From Pelobates cultripes (Eukaryota; Chordata; Amphibia; Anura; Pelobatidae): a DNA stretch of 64,000 nt. Of this stretch, positions 23,995-28,416 are shown piece by piece (position 1 is the stretch's first letter; every line of letters begins with the position of its first letter). The notes under the pieces were generated by a model. The model was not told the DNA's origin, did no database searches, and saw nothing but the letters and a program-made list of their open reading frames with translations. The position numbers were made by a program, and so were the translations under genes. The DNA is taken from assembly GCA_933207985.1 (NCBI GenBank), contig OW240912.1, positions 76,944,829 through 77,008,828 of the forward strand. Reading direction: 5' to 3'.

Positions 23995-24642
23995 TAATAA
24001 ATGGCAAGTTCAAAGTGATATTAAAATATTCCAAAATAACTGAAATAAACACAGTTTTCCCAGACCAGATACTTTGGCCTCAGGCTTACTCAAACTGTAT
24101 TTTAGTCCCATTCACAGCAGTCTGATCTGTTGGGATTGTGGATTTTCATACAGCATTAATATTTAAAGGACTAAACACATTATCTGGAAGAGTTATCGCA
24201 GCCAGCGATGTATTCAGTTCAGCTAGTTCGGCTGATATGTAAAATCTCCGGCAGCTCGCCCTTTAGTAAATATCGCCCAGTACTGTGAGAGATGATCCCA
24301 GGCCAGCCCTCACAAATCGGGCAGGGCAGTATCCCGGCTGTGAGGGCCCCCCCGGGCAGGGCAGTATCCCGGCTGTGAGGGCCCCCCCGGGCAGGGCATG
24401 ATCCCGGCTGTGTGCCCGCTGTATAGTGAATAGAGGCCGGGCTCAGCGAGCACATGATGACAAGCTGTGAGCGGGCAGCGCGCTCGGGGCCGCGTGGGAC
24501 TCGGCACTGCTCTAACAGGGAGCCCGCCCCGCGCTCCGCTTCCACCGGCCCACGGCGAGCGGGACAAACTTACCAAAGTAGCCAAATCCTGCTTGGATAA
24601 ATGGGGCTGGCCCAGAGTCACTCCCGGCTCGTCACCCGCCAT
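608..24642 (-). CDS. EIF2S3: Eukaryotic translation initiation factor 2 subunit gamma (eIF2 gamma), 12 coding exons
   Basis: eIF2 gamma is the GTP-binding core subunit of the cytosolic eIF2 heterotrimer, which carries initiator Met-tRNA to the 40S ribosome. Twelve exons were recovered: 24642-24574, 19415-19352, 16550-16423, 15508-15387, 13007-12913, 11622-11464, 10754-10620, 7617-7523, 7153-7009, 1687-1518, 1315-1143, 671-608. They sum to 1419 nt, giving 472 residues plus stop, the usual vertebrate length, with all phases matching and GT-AG at every junction. The spliced product carries the P-loop GHVAHGKST (about residues 48-56), the switch I/II region with DCPGH (134-138), NKID (190-193) and SAQ (225-227), followed by the beta-barrel domains 2 and 3, ending KPTVDED. 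A Cys-rich loop with three cysteines lies at 96-105. The reading is intact, without frameshift or internal stop. The family call is very secure; vertebrates such as human carry an almost identical protein. Confidence 0.98.
1143..1315 (-). CDS. EIF2S3: EIF2S3 coding exon 11 (domain 3, residues 395-451)
   Basis: Encodes [20 protein letters not shown] through SRRVEKHW. Acceptor TTTCAG, donor GTAAGA; two bases of the next Arg codon close the exon. Confidence 0.98.
1518..1687 (-). CDS. EIF2S3: EIF2S3 coding exon 10 (residues 338-394)
   Basis: Encodes [20 protein letters not shown] through [10 protein letters not shown]. Acceptor ATCAG; the donor is the weaker GTGTGT. The exon ends on a codon boundary. 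Confidence 0.98.
1880..3222. mobile_element. CCCCTTAAG-ended TTAA element, 1.3 kb, with nested hairpin
   Basis: The left end (TTTAAACCCCTTAAGAATG) and right end (CATCCTTAAGAGGGTTAAAT) are inverse and bounded by TTAA. The left portion aligns by eye with 62990-63550 (CTATAGGTTTGTT, AAGTGC-CCCATACA, CATCCAG-GCAA, ACCAACCATACC-CTTA). It contains the foldback at 1997-2210. No ORF of note; the open frame at 2766 has no recognisable domain. Confidence 0.7.
1997..2210. repeat. Foldback (about 89 bp arms) with CGAAACGT core
   Basis: 1997-2085 is the near-perfect inverse of 2122-2210, with one or two mismatches, around a 36 bp loop. The arm includes GTATTGTGACTGAAACGTCG and TGCACAATAAAGCAGTATTT. The poly-A of one arm faces poly-T of the other. 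Confidence 0.93.
3897..4590 (-). pseudogene. CR1/L2-type LINE reverse-transcriptase fragment
   Basis: The minus-strand translation includes [20 protein letters not shown] and [20 protein letters not shown], the C-terminal region of a jockey/CR1-superfamily ORF2. It is truncated at both ends and broken by frameshifts. A closely related, longer copy lies at 43308-44460. Confidence 0.85.
4679..6484 (+). mobile_element. LINE-1-like non-autonomous retroposon, 1.8 kb, perfect 16 bp target-site duplication
   Basis: Flanked by the same 16 bp, CAAAAGCCTTTAGAAA, at 4663-4678 and 6485-6500. The 5' end is very G/C-rich (GGGGGCGGGGCCGGGCC). The 3' end is AT-rich and terminates AATAAAACAGATTTAAAA, so it was inserted by target-primed reverse transcription in plus orientation. 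The 3' part contains a duplicated segment: GCTTGATGG occurs near 5950 and 6386, and ACCTCCCCTGCGTGGGATGA near 6131 and 6431. No reverse transcriptase or endonuclease is encoded, so it is an internally deleted or SINE-like derivative. The L1-like label is inference from its ends. Confidence 0.8.
5018..5870 (+). repeat. GC-rich 5' body of the 1.8 kb retroposon
   Basis: Strongly CpG-rich sequence with a C-run (CCCCCCCCCCC near 5030) and open frames on both strands. None of them shows a recognisable domain, so none is called a gene. The composition contrasts sharply with the AT-rich intron around it. Confidence 0.6.
7009..7153 (-). CDS. EIF2S3: EIF2S3 coding exon 9 (domain 2, residues 290-337)
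   Basis: Encodes [20 protein letters not shown] through [18 protein letters not shown]. Acceptor CTGCAG, donor GTAAGT. Confidence 0.98.
7523..7617 (-). CDS. EIF2S3: EIF2S3 coding exon 8 (domain 2, residues 258-289)
   Basis: Encodes [32 protein letters not shown], the start of the translation-factor beta barrel that follows the G domain. Acceptor TCTCAG, donor GTATGT, ending on a codon boundary. Confidence 0.97.
7815..7900. repeat. CA/TA compound microsatellite
   Basis: Mixed ATACACAC, TATATA and GAGAGAGA runs in EIF2S3 intron 7/8 sequence. Confidence 0.9.
8960..9023 (-). repeat. Tc1 element 3' flank
   Basis: ACACTACAGGCTGATCCAAC and the following sequence precede the transposase stop and probably include the decayed terminal repeat of the Tc1 copy. 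Confidence 0.5.
9024..9555 (-). pseudogene. Tc1-like transposase remnant (DD34E catalytic region), frameshifted
   Basis: The minus frame from 9453 gives [20 protein letters not shown] and [17 protein letters not shown]. The Asp of QDNARSH and the Glu of LIEHIWD are separated by 34 residues, the Tc1 spacing. A frameshift near 9195 moves the C terminus ([20 protein letters not shown] ... RGGHTHY stop) into another frame. The N-terminal half is missing beyond 9555. A dead copy. Confidence 0.93.
9570..10110. repeat. Unclassified interspersed repeat with CGAAC/TTCG motifs
   Basis: CpG-containing sequence with recurring TTCGGTA and CGAAC motifs and short inverted pairs (TTCGGTAGATTAAACTACCG). It abuts the broken Tc1 copy. 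No ORF with a recognisable domain. It could be part of an LTR element, but no terminal duplication was found. Confidence 0.45.
10110..10178. repeat. TC/TA/CA compound microsatellite
   Basis: Runs of TCTCTC, TATATC, TACACACA and TATATA in sequence. Confidence 0.9.
10178..10510. mobile_element. MITE with CAG..GTCCTCACTTAC terminal inverted repeats
   Basis: The left end CAGACAGTCCTCACTTACC and the right end GTAAAGTGAGGACCACCTGT are inverse of one another with a few mismatches. The interior holds about three degenerate repeats built from AAACGTAGACCAGTTTGCTA and GGGAATCCCGCAAATCTACG. About 333 bp, non-coding. Confidence 0.75.
10620..10754 (-). CDS. EIF2S3: EIF2S3 coding exon 7 (G5 SAQ, residues 213-257)
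   Basis: Encodes [20 protein letters not shown] and on to SEPRLI. SAQ is the G5 motif; the segment then enters beta-barrel domain 2. Acceptor TTACAG, donor GTAAGT. Confidence 0.97.
11464..11622 (-). CDS. EIF2S3: EIF2S3 coding exon 6 (G4 NKID, residues 160-212)
   Basis: Encodes [20 protein letters not shown] and on through [12 protein letters not shown] to AFVQ. NKID is the guanine-specificity motif. Acceptor TTGTAG, donor GTAAGT. Confidence 0.98.
11747..12846. mobile_element. Compound foldback element inside a T2-like MITE (EIF2S3 intron 5)
   Basis: 12039-12210 pairs with 12221-12382 (GTCCCTGCTTCT, CTAGGTCTGGT, CACACTGCGCATTT as landmarks). The pairing continues between about 11840-11895 and 12421-12480 (CATGTAATGAGA, GACTTTATATCTTG). 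A 75 bp segment (AAGCTACAATTGTTATGGCA and on through ATTTCAAATATTTCAGAATA) is repeated directly at 11897-11972 and 12752-12846, bracketing the structure. The left border CACTATAGCATTAGAATAC and right border CCATAGTATTCCTTTTAA look like a T2-type MITE. Confidence 0.75.
12913..13007 (-). CDS. EIF2S3: EIF2S3 coding exon 5 (G3 motif, residues 128-159)
   Basis: Encodes [37 protein letters not shown] is the G3 (switch II) motif with the conserved Asp and the catalytic-region His. Acceptor TGACAG, donor GTGAGA. Confidence 0.98.
13192..13654. mobile_element. T2/Kolobok-like MITE, 463 bp
   Basis: Starts TTAAAGGACCACTATAGTGC and ends CTATAGTGATCCTTTAA. The left subterminal hairpin is GTGCCAGGAAAAC-aaactc-GTTTTCCTGGCAC. 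The right end carries CCAGACCACTTCATTGAACTG AAGTGGTCTGG, again a hairpin. TTAA borders fit a Kolobok/T2 target. Same family as 18661, 21513, 33707 and 62387. Confidence 0.88.
13651..13730. mobile_element. Short CCCCTTAAG TTAA MITE sharing TTAA with MITEs on both sides
   Basis: TTAACCCCTTAAGAACACAT ... TTTGGTCCTTAATGGGTTAA, 80 bp including both TTAA. Its left TTAA is the right end of the MITE at 13192-13654, and its right TTAA starts the next MITE at 13727. Confidence 0.8.
13727..14320. mobile_element. T2-like MITE, second subfamily (CTATAGGGTCAGGAACAC)
   Basis: Starts TTAAAGGAACACTATAGGGT with TATAGGGTCAGGAACACAAA duplicated in tandem. The right end near GTTCTGGTGACTAGTGTCCC is decayed and has lost TTAA. 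A related piece lies at 44600-44668. Confidence 0.65.
14705..15175 (+). pseudogene. CR1/L2-type LINE 3' fragment (same family as 43308-44460)
   Basis: Plus-strand sequence resembles the C-terminal coding end ([15 protein letters not shown]..., [20 protein letters not shown]) and the 3' tail ending TCTGTCGTCACATTCTGC. Several indels and stops make it a dead copy. It is opposite in orientation to EIF2S3. Confidence 0.85.
15387..15508 (-). CDS. EIF2S3: EIF2S3 coding exon 4 (residues 88-127)
   Basis: Encodes [20 protein letters not shown] and continues to NFKLI. It holds the Cys-rich loop next to switch I. Acceptor TTTCAG, donor GTAATT; the exon ends two bases into an Arg codon. Confidence 0.97.
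15510..16420. other. EIF2S3 intron 3
   Basis: AT-rich; only the 65 bp TTAA MITE at 16129 was recognised. Confidence 0.6.
16129..16197. mobile_element. Short CCCCTTAAGG TTAA MITE, about 65 bp
   Basis: TTAACCCCTTAAGGACCACA ... CGTGTCCTTAAGAGGTTAA with a TTCTGGAATAAAACGGAATC centre similar to the 13651 copy. Confidence 0.75.
16423..16550 (-). CDS. EIF2S3: EIF2S3 coding exon 3 (P-loop, residues 45-87)
   Basis: Encodes [20 protein letters not shown] onward to GYANAK. It contains the G1 P-loop (AHGKST) and the switch I region (RNITIKLGY). Acceptor TTTTAG, donor GTTAGT. Confidence 0.98.
17058..17382. mobile_element. hAT-type MITE, 325 bp, with perfect 8 bp target-site duplication
   Basis: Ends are TAGAGATGTCGCGAAC and its inverse GTTCGCGACATCTCTA, with inverted similarity extending about 100 bp inward (GGGCGAACATATCCGATTTC). 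The element is flanked on both sides by GTCTCGAT (17050-17057 and 17383-17390). An 8 bp duplication and a TAGAG terminus fit the hAT superfamily. There is no coding capacity. It lies in EIF2S3 intron 2, and the perfect duplication suggests fairly recent insertion. Confidence 0.93.
18661..19127. mobile_element. T2/Kolobok-like MITE, 467 bp
   Basis: TTAAAGGGATCCTATAGTGC ... CTATAGTGGTCCTTTAA, with the same internal hairpin and CCAGGAAAACAAACCAGTTT motif as 13192. Contains GCGCCTCTAGTGGCTGTC with an inverted partner GACAGCCACTAGAGGC. Confidence 0.9.
19185..19295. repeat. T2-like MITE end fragment
   Basis: CAGTGAGACTAAACGGGCATG, CTGAAGTTGTTTTGGTGCTTAG and TGTCCCTTTTTGATTAA correspond to the right end of the ACTATAGTCACC subfamily. 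Confidence 0.6.
19352..19415 (-). CDS. EIF2S3: EIF2S3 coding exon 2 (residues 24-44)
   Basis: Encodes [20 protein letters not shown] then I plus the first base of a Gly codon. Acceptor TACAG, donor GTATGT. The 64 nt link exon 1 to the GTPase domain in phase. Confidence 0.96.
19828..20118 (+). pseudogene. LINE reverse-transcriptase fragment (second CR1/L2 family)
   Basis: The plus-strand reading contains [36 protein letters not shown] and [20 protein letters not shown], which are RT motifs. An internal deletion and frameshifts are present. The fragment is cut at 20118 by a different repeat and may resume at 20525. Confidence 0.85.
20119..20520. repeat. GATCGACCGATTATCGG-type repeat inserted in a LINE
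   Basis: Begins TAGGGATCGACCGATTATCGG and continues with CCGATATT and ATATCGGTATCGGCC motifs that form local inverted repeats, followed by about 300 bp of GC-richer sequence. The two sides are LINE sequence in the same orientation, which points to insertion. The class is not determined. Confidence 0.55.
20525..20905 (+). pseudogene. LINE 3' end (CR1/L2 type) with GCGCTATATAAG tail
   Basis: Decayed C-terminal coding sequence (WNSLP-like region, then a Pro/His-rich stretch) followed by the characteristic tail TTGTAAAGCGCTATGGAATT and GTTGGCGCTATATAAGTAT. Similar tails recur at 32640-32835, 42655-42825, 46295-46345 and 27005-27060. Confidence 0.85.
21478..22380. mobile_element. Outer T2-like MITE interrupted by a second MITE
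   Basis: 21478-21512 (ACACTATAGACACCAGACCC ACTGCAGC) and 21982-22010 (TGTAGTGGTTCTGGTGTCTATAG) form an inverted pair and are separated exactly by the inner MITE at 21513-21981. The body continues to about 22340 with GCCACTAGAGG and a GAATATTCGATAGAGATGCA region. Confidence 0.75.
21513..21981. mobile_element. T2/Kolobok-like MITE, 469 bp, nested
   Basis: TTAAAGGACCACTATAGTGC ... TAGAGTGGTCCTTTAA, inserted at TTAA in the hairpin of an older relative. Internal open frames are by-products of its GC-rich interior. Confidence 0.9.
22430..22905. repeat. T2-like MITE, ACTATAGTCACC subfamily, truncated
   Basis: ATAGATCATGCCCCTACAG, CTGCCATTTAGGAGGTAAAT and the right-end CACTGACCTAAAGTTGTTTT match 45041-45563. 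The left terminus is missing. Confidence 0.7.
22905..23395. mobile_element. T2-like MITE with internal duplication
   Basis: Starts ATTAAAATGACACTATAGTC and ends GGACTATAGTGTCAGGAATA. Near 22940-23060 the stretch CTTTTCAATG...TTTTTAGAGGAAGGGCGGTGTTTACATT is duplicated in tandem. Confidence 0.65.
23660..23700. repeat. Poly-A tract
   Basis: About 25 consecutive A residues preceding GGTATTACG. It may be the tail of a decayed retroposon. Confidence 0.6.
23956..23992. repeat. (AT)n microsatellite
   Basis: Uninterrupted AT dinucleotides followed by AATAATAAT. Confidence 0.95.
24319..24420. repeat. Three tandem copies of a 35 bp GC-rich unit in EIF2S3 intron 1
   Basis: The unit GGGCAGGGCAGTATCCCGGC plus CTGTGAGGGCCCC-type sequence starts at 24319, 24354 and 24389 (period 35 bp). 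The third copy diverges. It lies about 150 bp inside intron 1, within the CpG-rich region. Confidence 0.85.
24574..24642 (-). CDS. EIF2S3: EIF2S3 coding exon 1 (start codon, residues 1-23)
   Basis: Starts at ATG 24642-24640 and encodes [20 protein letters not shown] then ATL, the conserved N terminus of eIF2 gamma. The donor is GTAAGT directly after the Leu codon (phase 0). The ATG lies in a CpG-rich stretch in good Kozak context (GCCATCTTGG region on the opposite strand). Confidence 0.97.
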
Positions 24643-25104
24643 CTTGGAGAAGAGGAAGTTACTCGCTGTGTGGGGACGATCCCAGAATGCCTCACTGCGA
24701 ACAGTTTCCGCTGTACACGCAGCGTTCCACGCCTCACTCTGAGAGCGCCGGCCCGCCCACTCACTGGTGAGCGCAGAGAGGTGATTGGACGATTCCAGGC
24801 CGACAGCTCCGCCCGTGGGCGTCGCCGAGCTCGCGTTAACCCCTTCACTGCCATAAGTGGGTTGGCGGATGGGCGGCCATTACCAGCGAGACGCAGCGCT
24901 GGTTCATTCATTCAGCGCGGAGCCTCCCTCTCCCCGGCCACTCAGTCACAGGAAGTGAGCCTGGCCGGGGGGAGGGTCCGCCCGCTAACATGATGCAACC
25001 TGAGACCGAGCGCCTCCATTGCTGTACATAGACCGCGATATTTACTAAACTGCGAACTGAGCCGGGATTCCAATTATTAGCCAACATGGGGGCAATCAGA
25101 CTCA

Positions 25105-26775
25105 GGGCCAGCGTTATACCCTGTGCACAGCGTTATACCCAGTGCCAGCGTTATACCCAGGGTCAGCGTTATACCCAGTGCCAGCGTTATACCCAGGGCC
25201 AGCGTTATACCCAGGGCCAGCGTTATACCCAGTGCCAGCGTTATACCCAGGGCCAGCGTTATACCCAGGGTCAGCGTTATACCCAGTGCCAGCGTTATAC
25301 CCAGGGCCAGCGTTATACCCAGTGCACAGCGTTATACCCAGGGCCAGCGTTATACCCAGGGCCAGCGTTATACCCAGTGCACAGCGTTATACCCAGTGCC
25401 AGCGTTATACCCAGTGCACAGTGTTATTCCCAGGGCCAGCGTTATACCCAGTGCCAGCGTTATACCCAGGGCCAGTGTTATACCCAGTTCACAGTGTTAT
25501 ACCCAGTGCCAGTGTTATACTCAGTGCCAGGGTTATACCCAGGGCCAGCGTTATACCCAGTGCCAGTGTTATACCCAGTTCACAGTGTTATACCCAGTGC
25601 CAGTGTTATACTCAGTGCCAGGGTTATACCCAGGGCCAGCGTTATACCCAGGGTCAGCGTTATACCCAGTGCCAGCGTTATACCCAGTGCCAGCGTTATA
25701 CCCAGGGCCAGCGTTATACCCAGGGCCAGCGTTATTCCCAGGGCCAGCGTTATACCCAGGGCCAGTGTTATACCCAGTGCACAGCGTTATACCCAGGGCC
25801 AGCGTTATTCCCAGGGCCAGTGTTATACCCAGTGCACAACGTTATACCCAGGGCCAGCGTTATACCCAGTGCCAGCGTTATACCCAGTGCACAGTGTTAT
25901 ACCCAGTGCCAGCGTTATACCCAGTGCCAGCGTTATACCCAGGGCCAGCGTTATACCCAGGGCCAGCGTTATACCCAGTGCACAGCGTTATACCCAGGGC
26001 CAGCGTTATACCAAGGGCCAGTGTTATTCCCAGGGCCAGTGTTATACCCAGTGCACAGCGTTATACCCAGGGCCAGCGTTATACCCAGTGCCAGCGTTAT
26101 ACCCAGGGCCAGTGTTATACCCAGTTCACAGTGTTATACCCAGTGCCAGTGTTATACTCAGTGCCAGGTTATACCCAGGGCCAGCGTTATACCCAGGGTC
26201 AGCGTAATACCCAGTGCCAGCGTTATACCCAGGGCCAGCGTTATACCCAGGGTCAGCGTTATACCCAGTGCCAGCGTTATACCCAGTGCACAGCGTTATA
26301 CCCAGGGCCAGCGTTATACCCAGGGCCAGTGTTATACCCAGTGCACAGCGTTATACCCAGGGCCAGTGTTATACCCAGTGCCAGCGTTATACCCAGTGCA
26401 CAGTGTTATACCCAGTGCCAGCGTTATACCCAGGGCCAGTGTTATACCCAGTGCACAGTGTTATACCCAGTGCCAGTGTTATACCCAGGGTCAGCGTTAT
26501 ACCCAGTGCACAGCGTTATACCCAGTGCACAGCGTTATACGCAGGGCCAGTGTTATTCTCAGGGCCAGTGTTATACCCAGTGCACAGCGTTATACCCAGT
26601 GCACAGTGTTATACCCAGGGCCAGCGTTATACCCAGGGCCAGCGTTATACCCAGGGCCAGCGTTATACCCAGGGCCAGCGTTATTCCCAGGGCCAGTGTT
26701 ATACCCAGTGCACAGCATTATACCCAGGGCCAGCGTTATACCCAGTGCCAGTGTTATACCCAGTGCACAGCGTTA
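25105..26775. repeat. Minisatellite of about 90 units, 18/19 bp (CAGCGTTATACCCAG core)
   Basis: The array is built from CCAGCGTTATACCCAGKG (18 bp) and ACAGCGTTATACCCAGTGC (19 bp) variants, with TCAGCG, CAGTGTT, TTATTC and TTATACTC sub-variants. Variant blocks recur in the same order: the string TTCACAGTGTTATACCCAG followed by a CTCAGTGCCAGG unit occurs near 25488, 25578 and 26132, which indicates block duplication. All three plus frames stay open because no unit variant contains a stop; the 19 bp units rotate the frame. The array begins about 460 bp upstream of the EIF2S3 start codon. Confidence 0.98.
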
Positions 26776-26880
26776 TGGCTTACTATGTAACATGGTATAC
26801 CCAGGGTTTAGTCAGTAACAGGATTCTCTATCAATATAGTGGGTGTAATGGCAAATGGACACAGAGATTACATGTTTTAT

Positions 26881-26999
26881 AGGGCTATTCACTAAAGTGG
26901 GAATTACAAGTGAACTACAGTCAGCTATGCTTTCAGTTTGGCCATTTTGGCCTTTAATTTGAAATTCACTGTGAATTCTCACTTTAGTGAATAACCCTG
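26881..26999. mobile_element. Small MITE with GGGCTATTCACTAAAGTG ends
   Basis: The left end AGGGCTATTCACTAAAGTGG is the inverse of CTCACTTTAGTGAATAACCCT at the right end. 119 bp, non-coding. Related copies lie near 38650-38830 and 56085-56215. Confidence 0.85.
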
Positions 27000-27002
27000 T
27001 TA

Positions 27003-27060
27003 GTATAATATACAGCGCTACGGAATCTGATGGCGCCATATAAATAATAAAATAATAAAA
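27003..27060 (+). repeat. LINE/SINE 3' tail fragment
   Basis: TACAGCGCTACGGAATCTGA TGGCGCCATATAAATAATAA matches the terminal motif of the LINE families and ends in an AATAAAA microsatellite. Confidence 0.75.
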
Positions 27061-27244
27061 GAAATAAAACATTTTCCATGTTGCAAATCCACAGTGGTAT
27101 AAGGCATAAAAAAACAAAACTGAAGTTCTTGCATACCTCTTAGTTACATTATTCAAGTAAACAAAAAGAATATTAACAGTATACATTAACTTTATACACA
27201 TTGACATAAATCCATAGATAAGATCACAAATGTCATCCCGATTT

Positions 27245-27362
27245 TAGCAGACTGAATTTAATGGCACCCAGACCACCACTTCATCTCATTGACATGATGT
27301 ATACACTAAAACCATTTCATTAAGCTAACGTTGTTTTGGTGACTAAAGTGTCACTTTAAAGA
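27245..27362. repeat. T2-like MITE right-end fragment
   Basis: AGCTAACGTTGTTTTGGTGA followed by CTAAAGTGTCACTTTAAAG corresponds to the right terminus of the ACTATAGTCACC subfamily. Confidence 0.65.
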
Positions 27363-28416
27363 TACTCCACCATGTTTAAATGTGACAAAAGACAATAAAT
27401 CTAAGGTATGCTTGTGGCTTTGTACAAGCATAAGCATGCCTAGATGTAGAAAGTTAACAAATGTATCCACTAACAAAGCCATTTCCTTCTATGATCCAAC
27501 ATTTACTTTGTCTATTCATAGATTTTAAGCCTATTTAGAATGTTGATGTCTAACTATCTTAAATCAACGCCTTAATTTGCTAACTTTTTTGATTTACCTT
27601 AAATAATCCTGTATTTCTATTTTCCTGAGAAATGGAATGCCAGCAACTCATTGGCTCAGTTCATTGATTGCTAGTATATACTGGACTGAAACATTATAGC
27701 TACCTTAGAACTTCCTAGGAAGCATTAACCAACAGTAATGTATTTCAATTCTACATTTTTTGGATGGCCAAGTTATTCTAAACATATTTTGATCCAAAAC
27801 CACTTTAAATCTTTTTAATATTTATACAATCCAAATATAAAAAAGTGGATGCTTCAGTTTACATTCTTAAATGTCATCAGTAACCTATGAATGTTTAGAA
27901 TGTAAACTGAAAAGTCGACTTTTTATTTTTGTAGAAGTTTAATTAAAAGCTACATTTTATTTACAACCTTAAAGAGACACTATAGTCACCTGAACAACTT
28001 CAGCTTAATGAAGCAGTTTTGGTGTATAGAACATGCCCCTGCAGCCTCAGTGCTCAATCCTCTGCCATTTAGGAGTTAAATCCCTTTGTTTATGAACCCT
28101 AGTCACACCTCCCTGCATGTGACTTGCACAGCCTTCCATAAACACTTCCTGTAAAGAGAGCCCTATTTAGGCTTTCTTTATTGCAAGTTCTGTTTAATTA
28201 AGATTTTCTTATCCCCTGCTATGTTAATAGCTTGCTAGACCCTGCAAGAGCCTCCTGTATGTGATTAAAGTTCAATTTAGAGATTGAGATACAATTATTT
28301 AAGGTAAATTACATCTGTTTGAAAGTGAAACCAGTTTTTTTTTTCATGCAGGCTCTGTCAATCATAGCCAGGGGAGGTGTGGCTAGGGCTGCATAAACAG
28401 AAACAAAGTGATTTAA

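Larger units (their letters stand above)
24310..25060 (-). promoter_or_regulatory. EIF2S3: CpG-rich EIF2S3 promoter and 5' UTR region
   Basis: GC- and CpG-rich sequence surrounds the EIF2S3 start codon, in contrast to the AT-rich surroundings, as is usual for housekeeping vertebrate promoters. No convincing TATA box is visible at a useful distance. The transcription start cannot be fixed from sequence alone but should lie within roughly 100 bp upstream of 24642. No second gene diverging from this island was recognised. Confidence 0.6.

Noticed and set aside
25105..26775. CRISPR-like array
   Set aside because: Units are 18-19 bp and contiguous without unique spacers, the genome is vertebrate, and no cas genes are present.
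25086..26882. Open frames of 373, 555, 558 and 222 residues on the plus strand
   Set aside because: They lie entirely in the 18/19 bp minisatellite, overlap in all three frames and encode the same rotating hexapeptides. No promoter, splice sites or conserved domain support translation.
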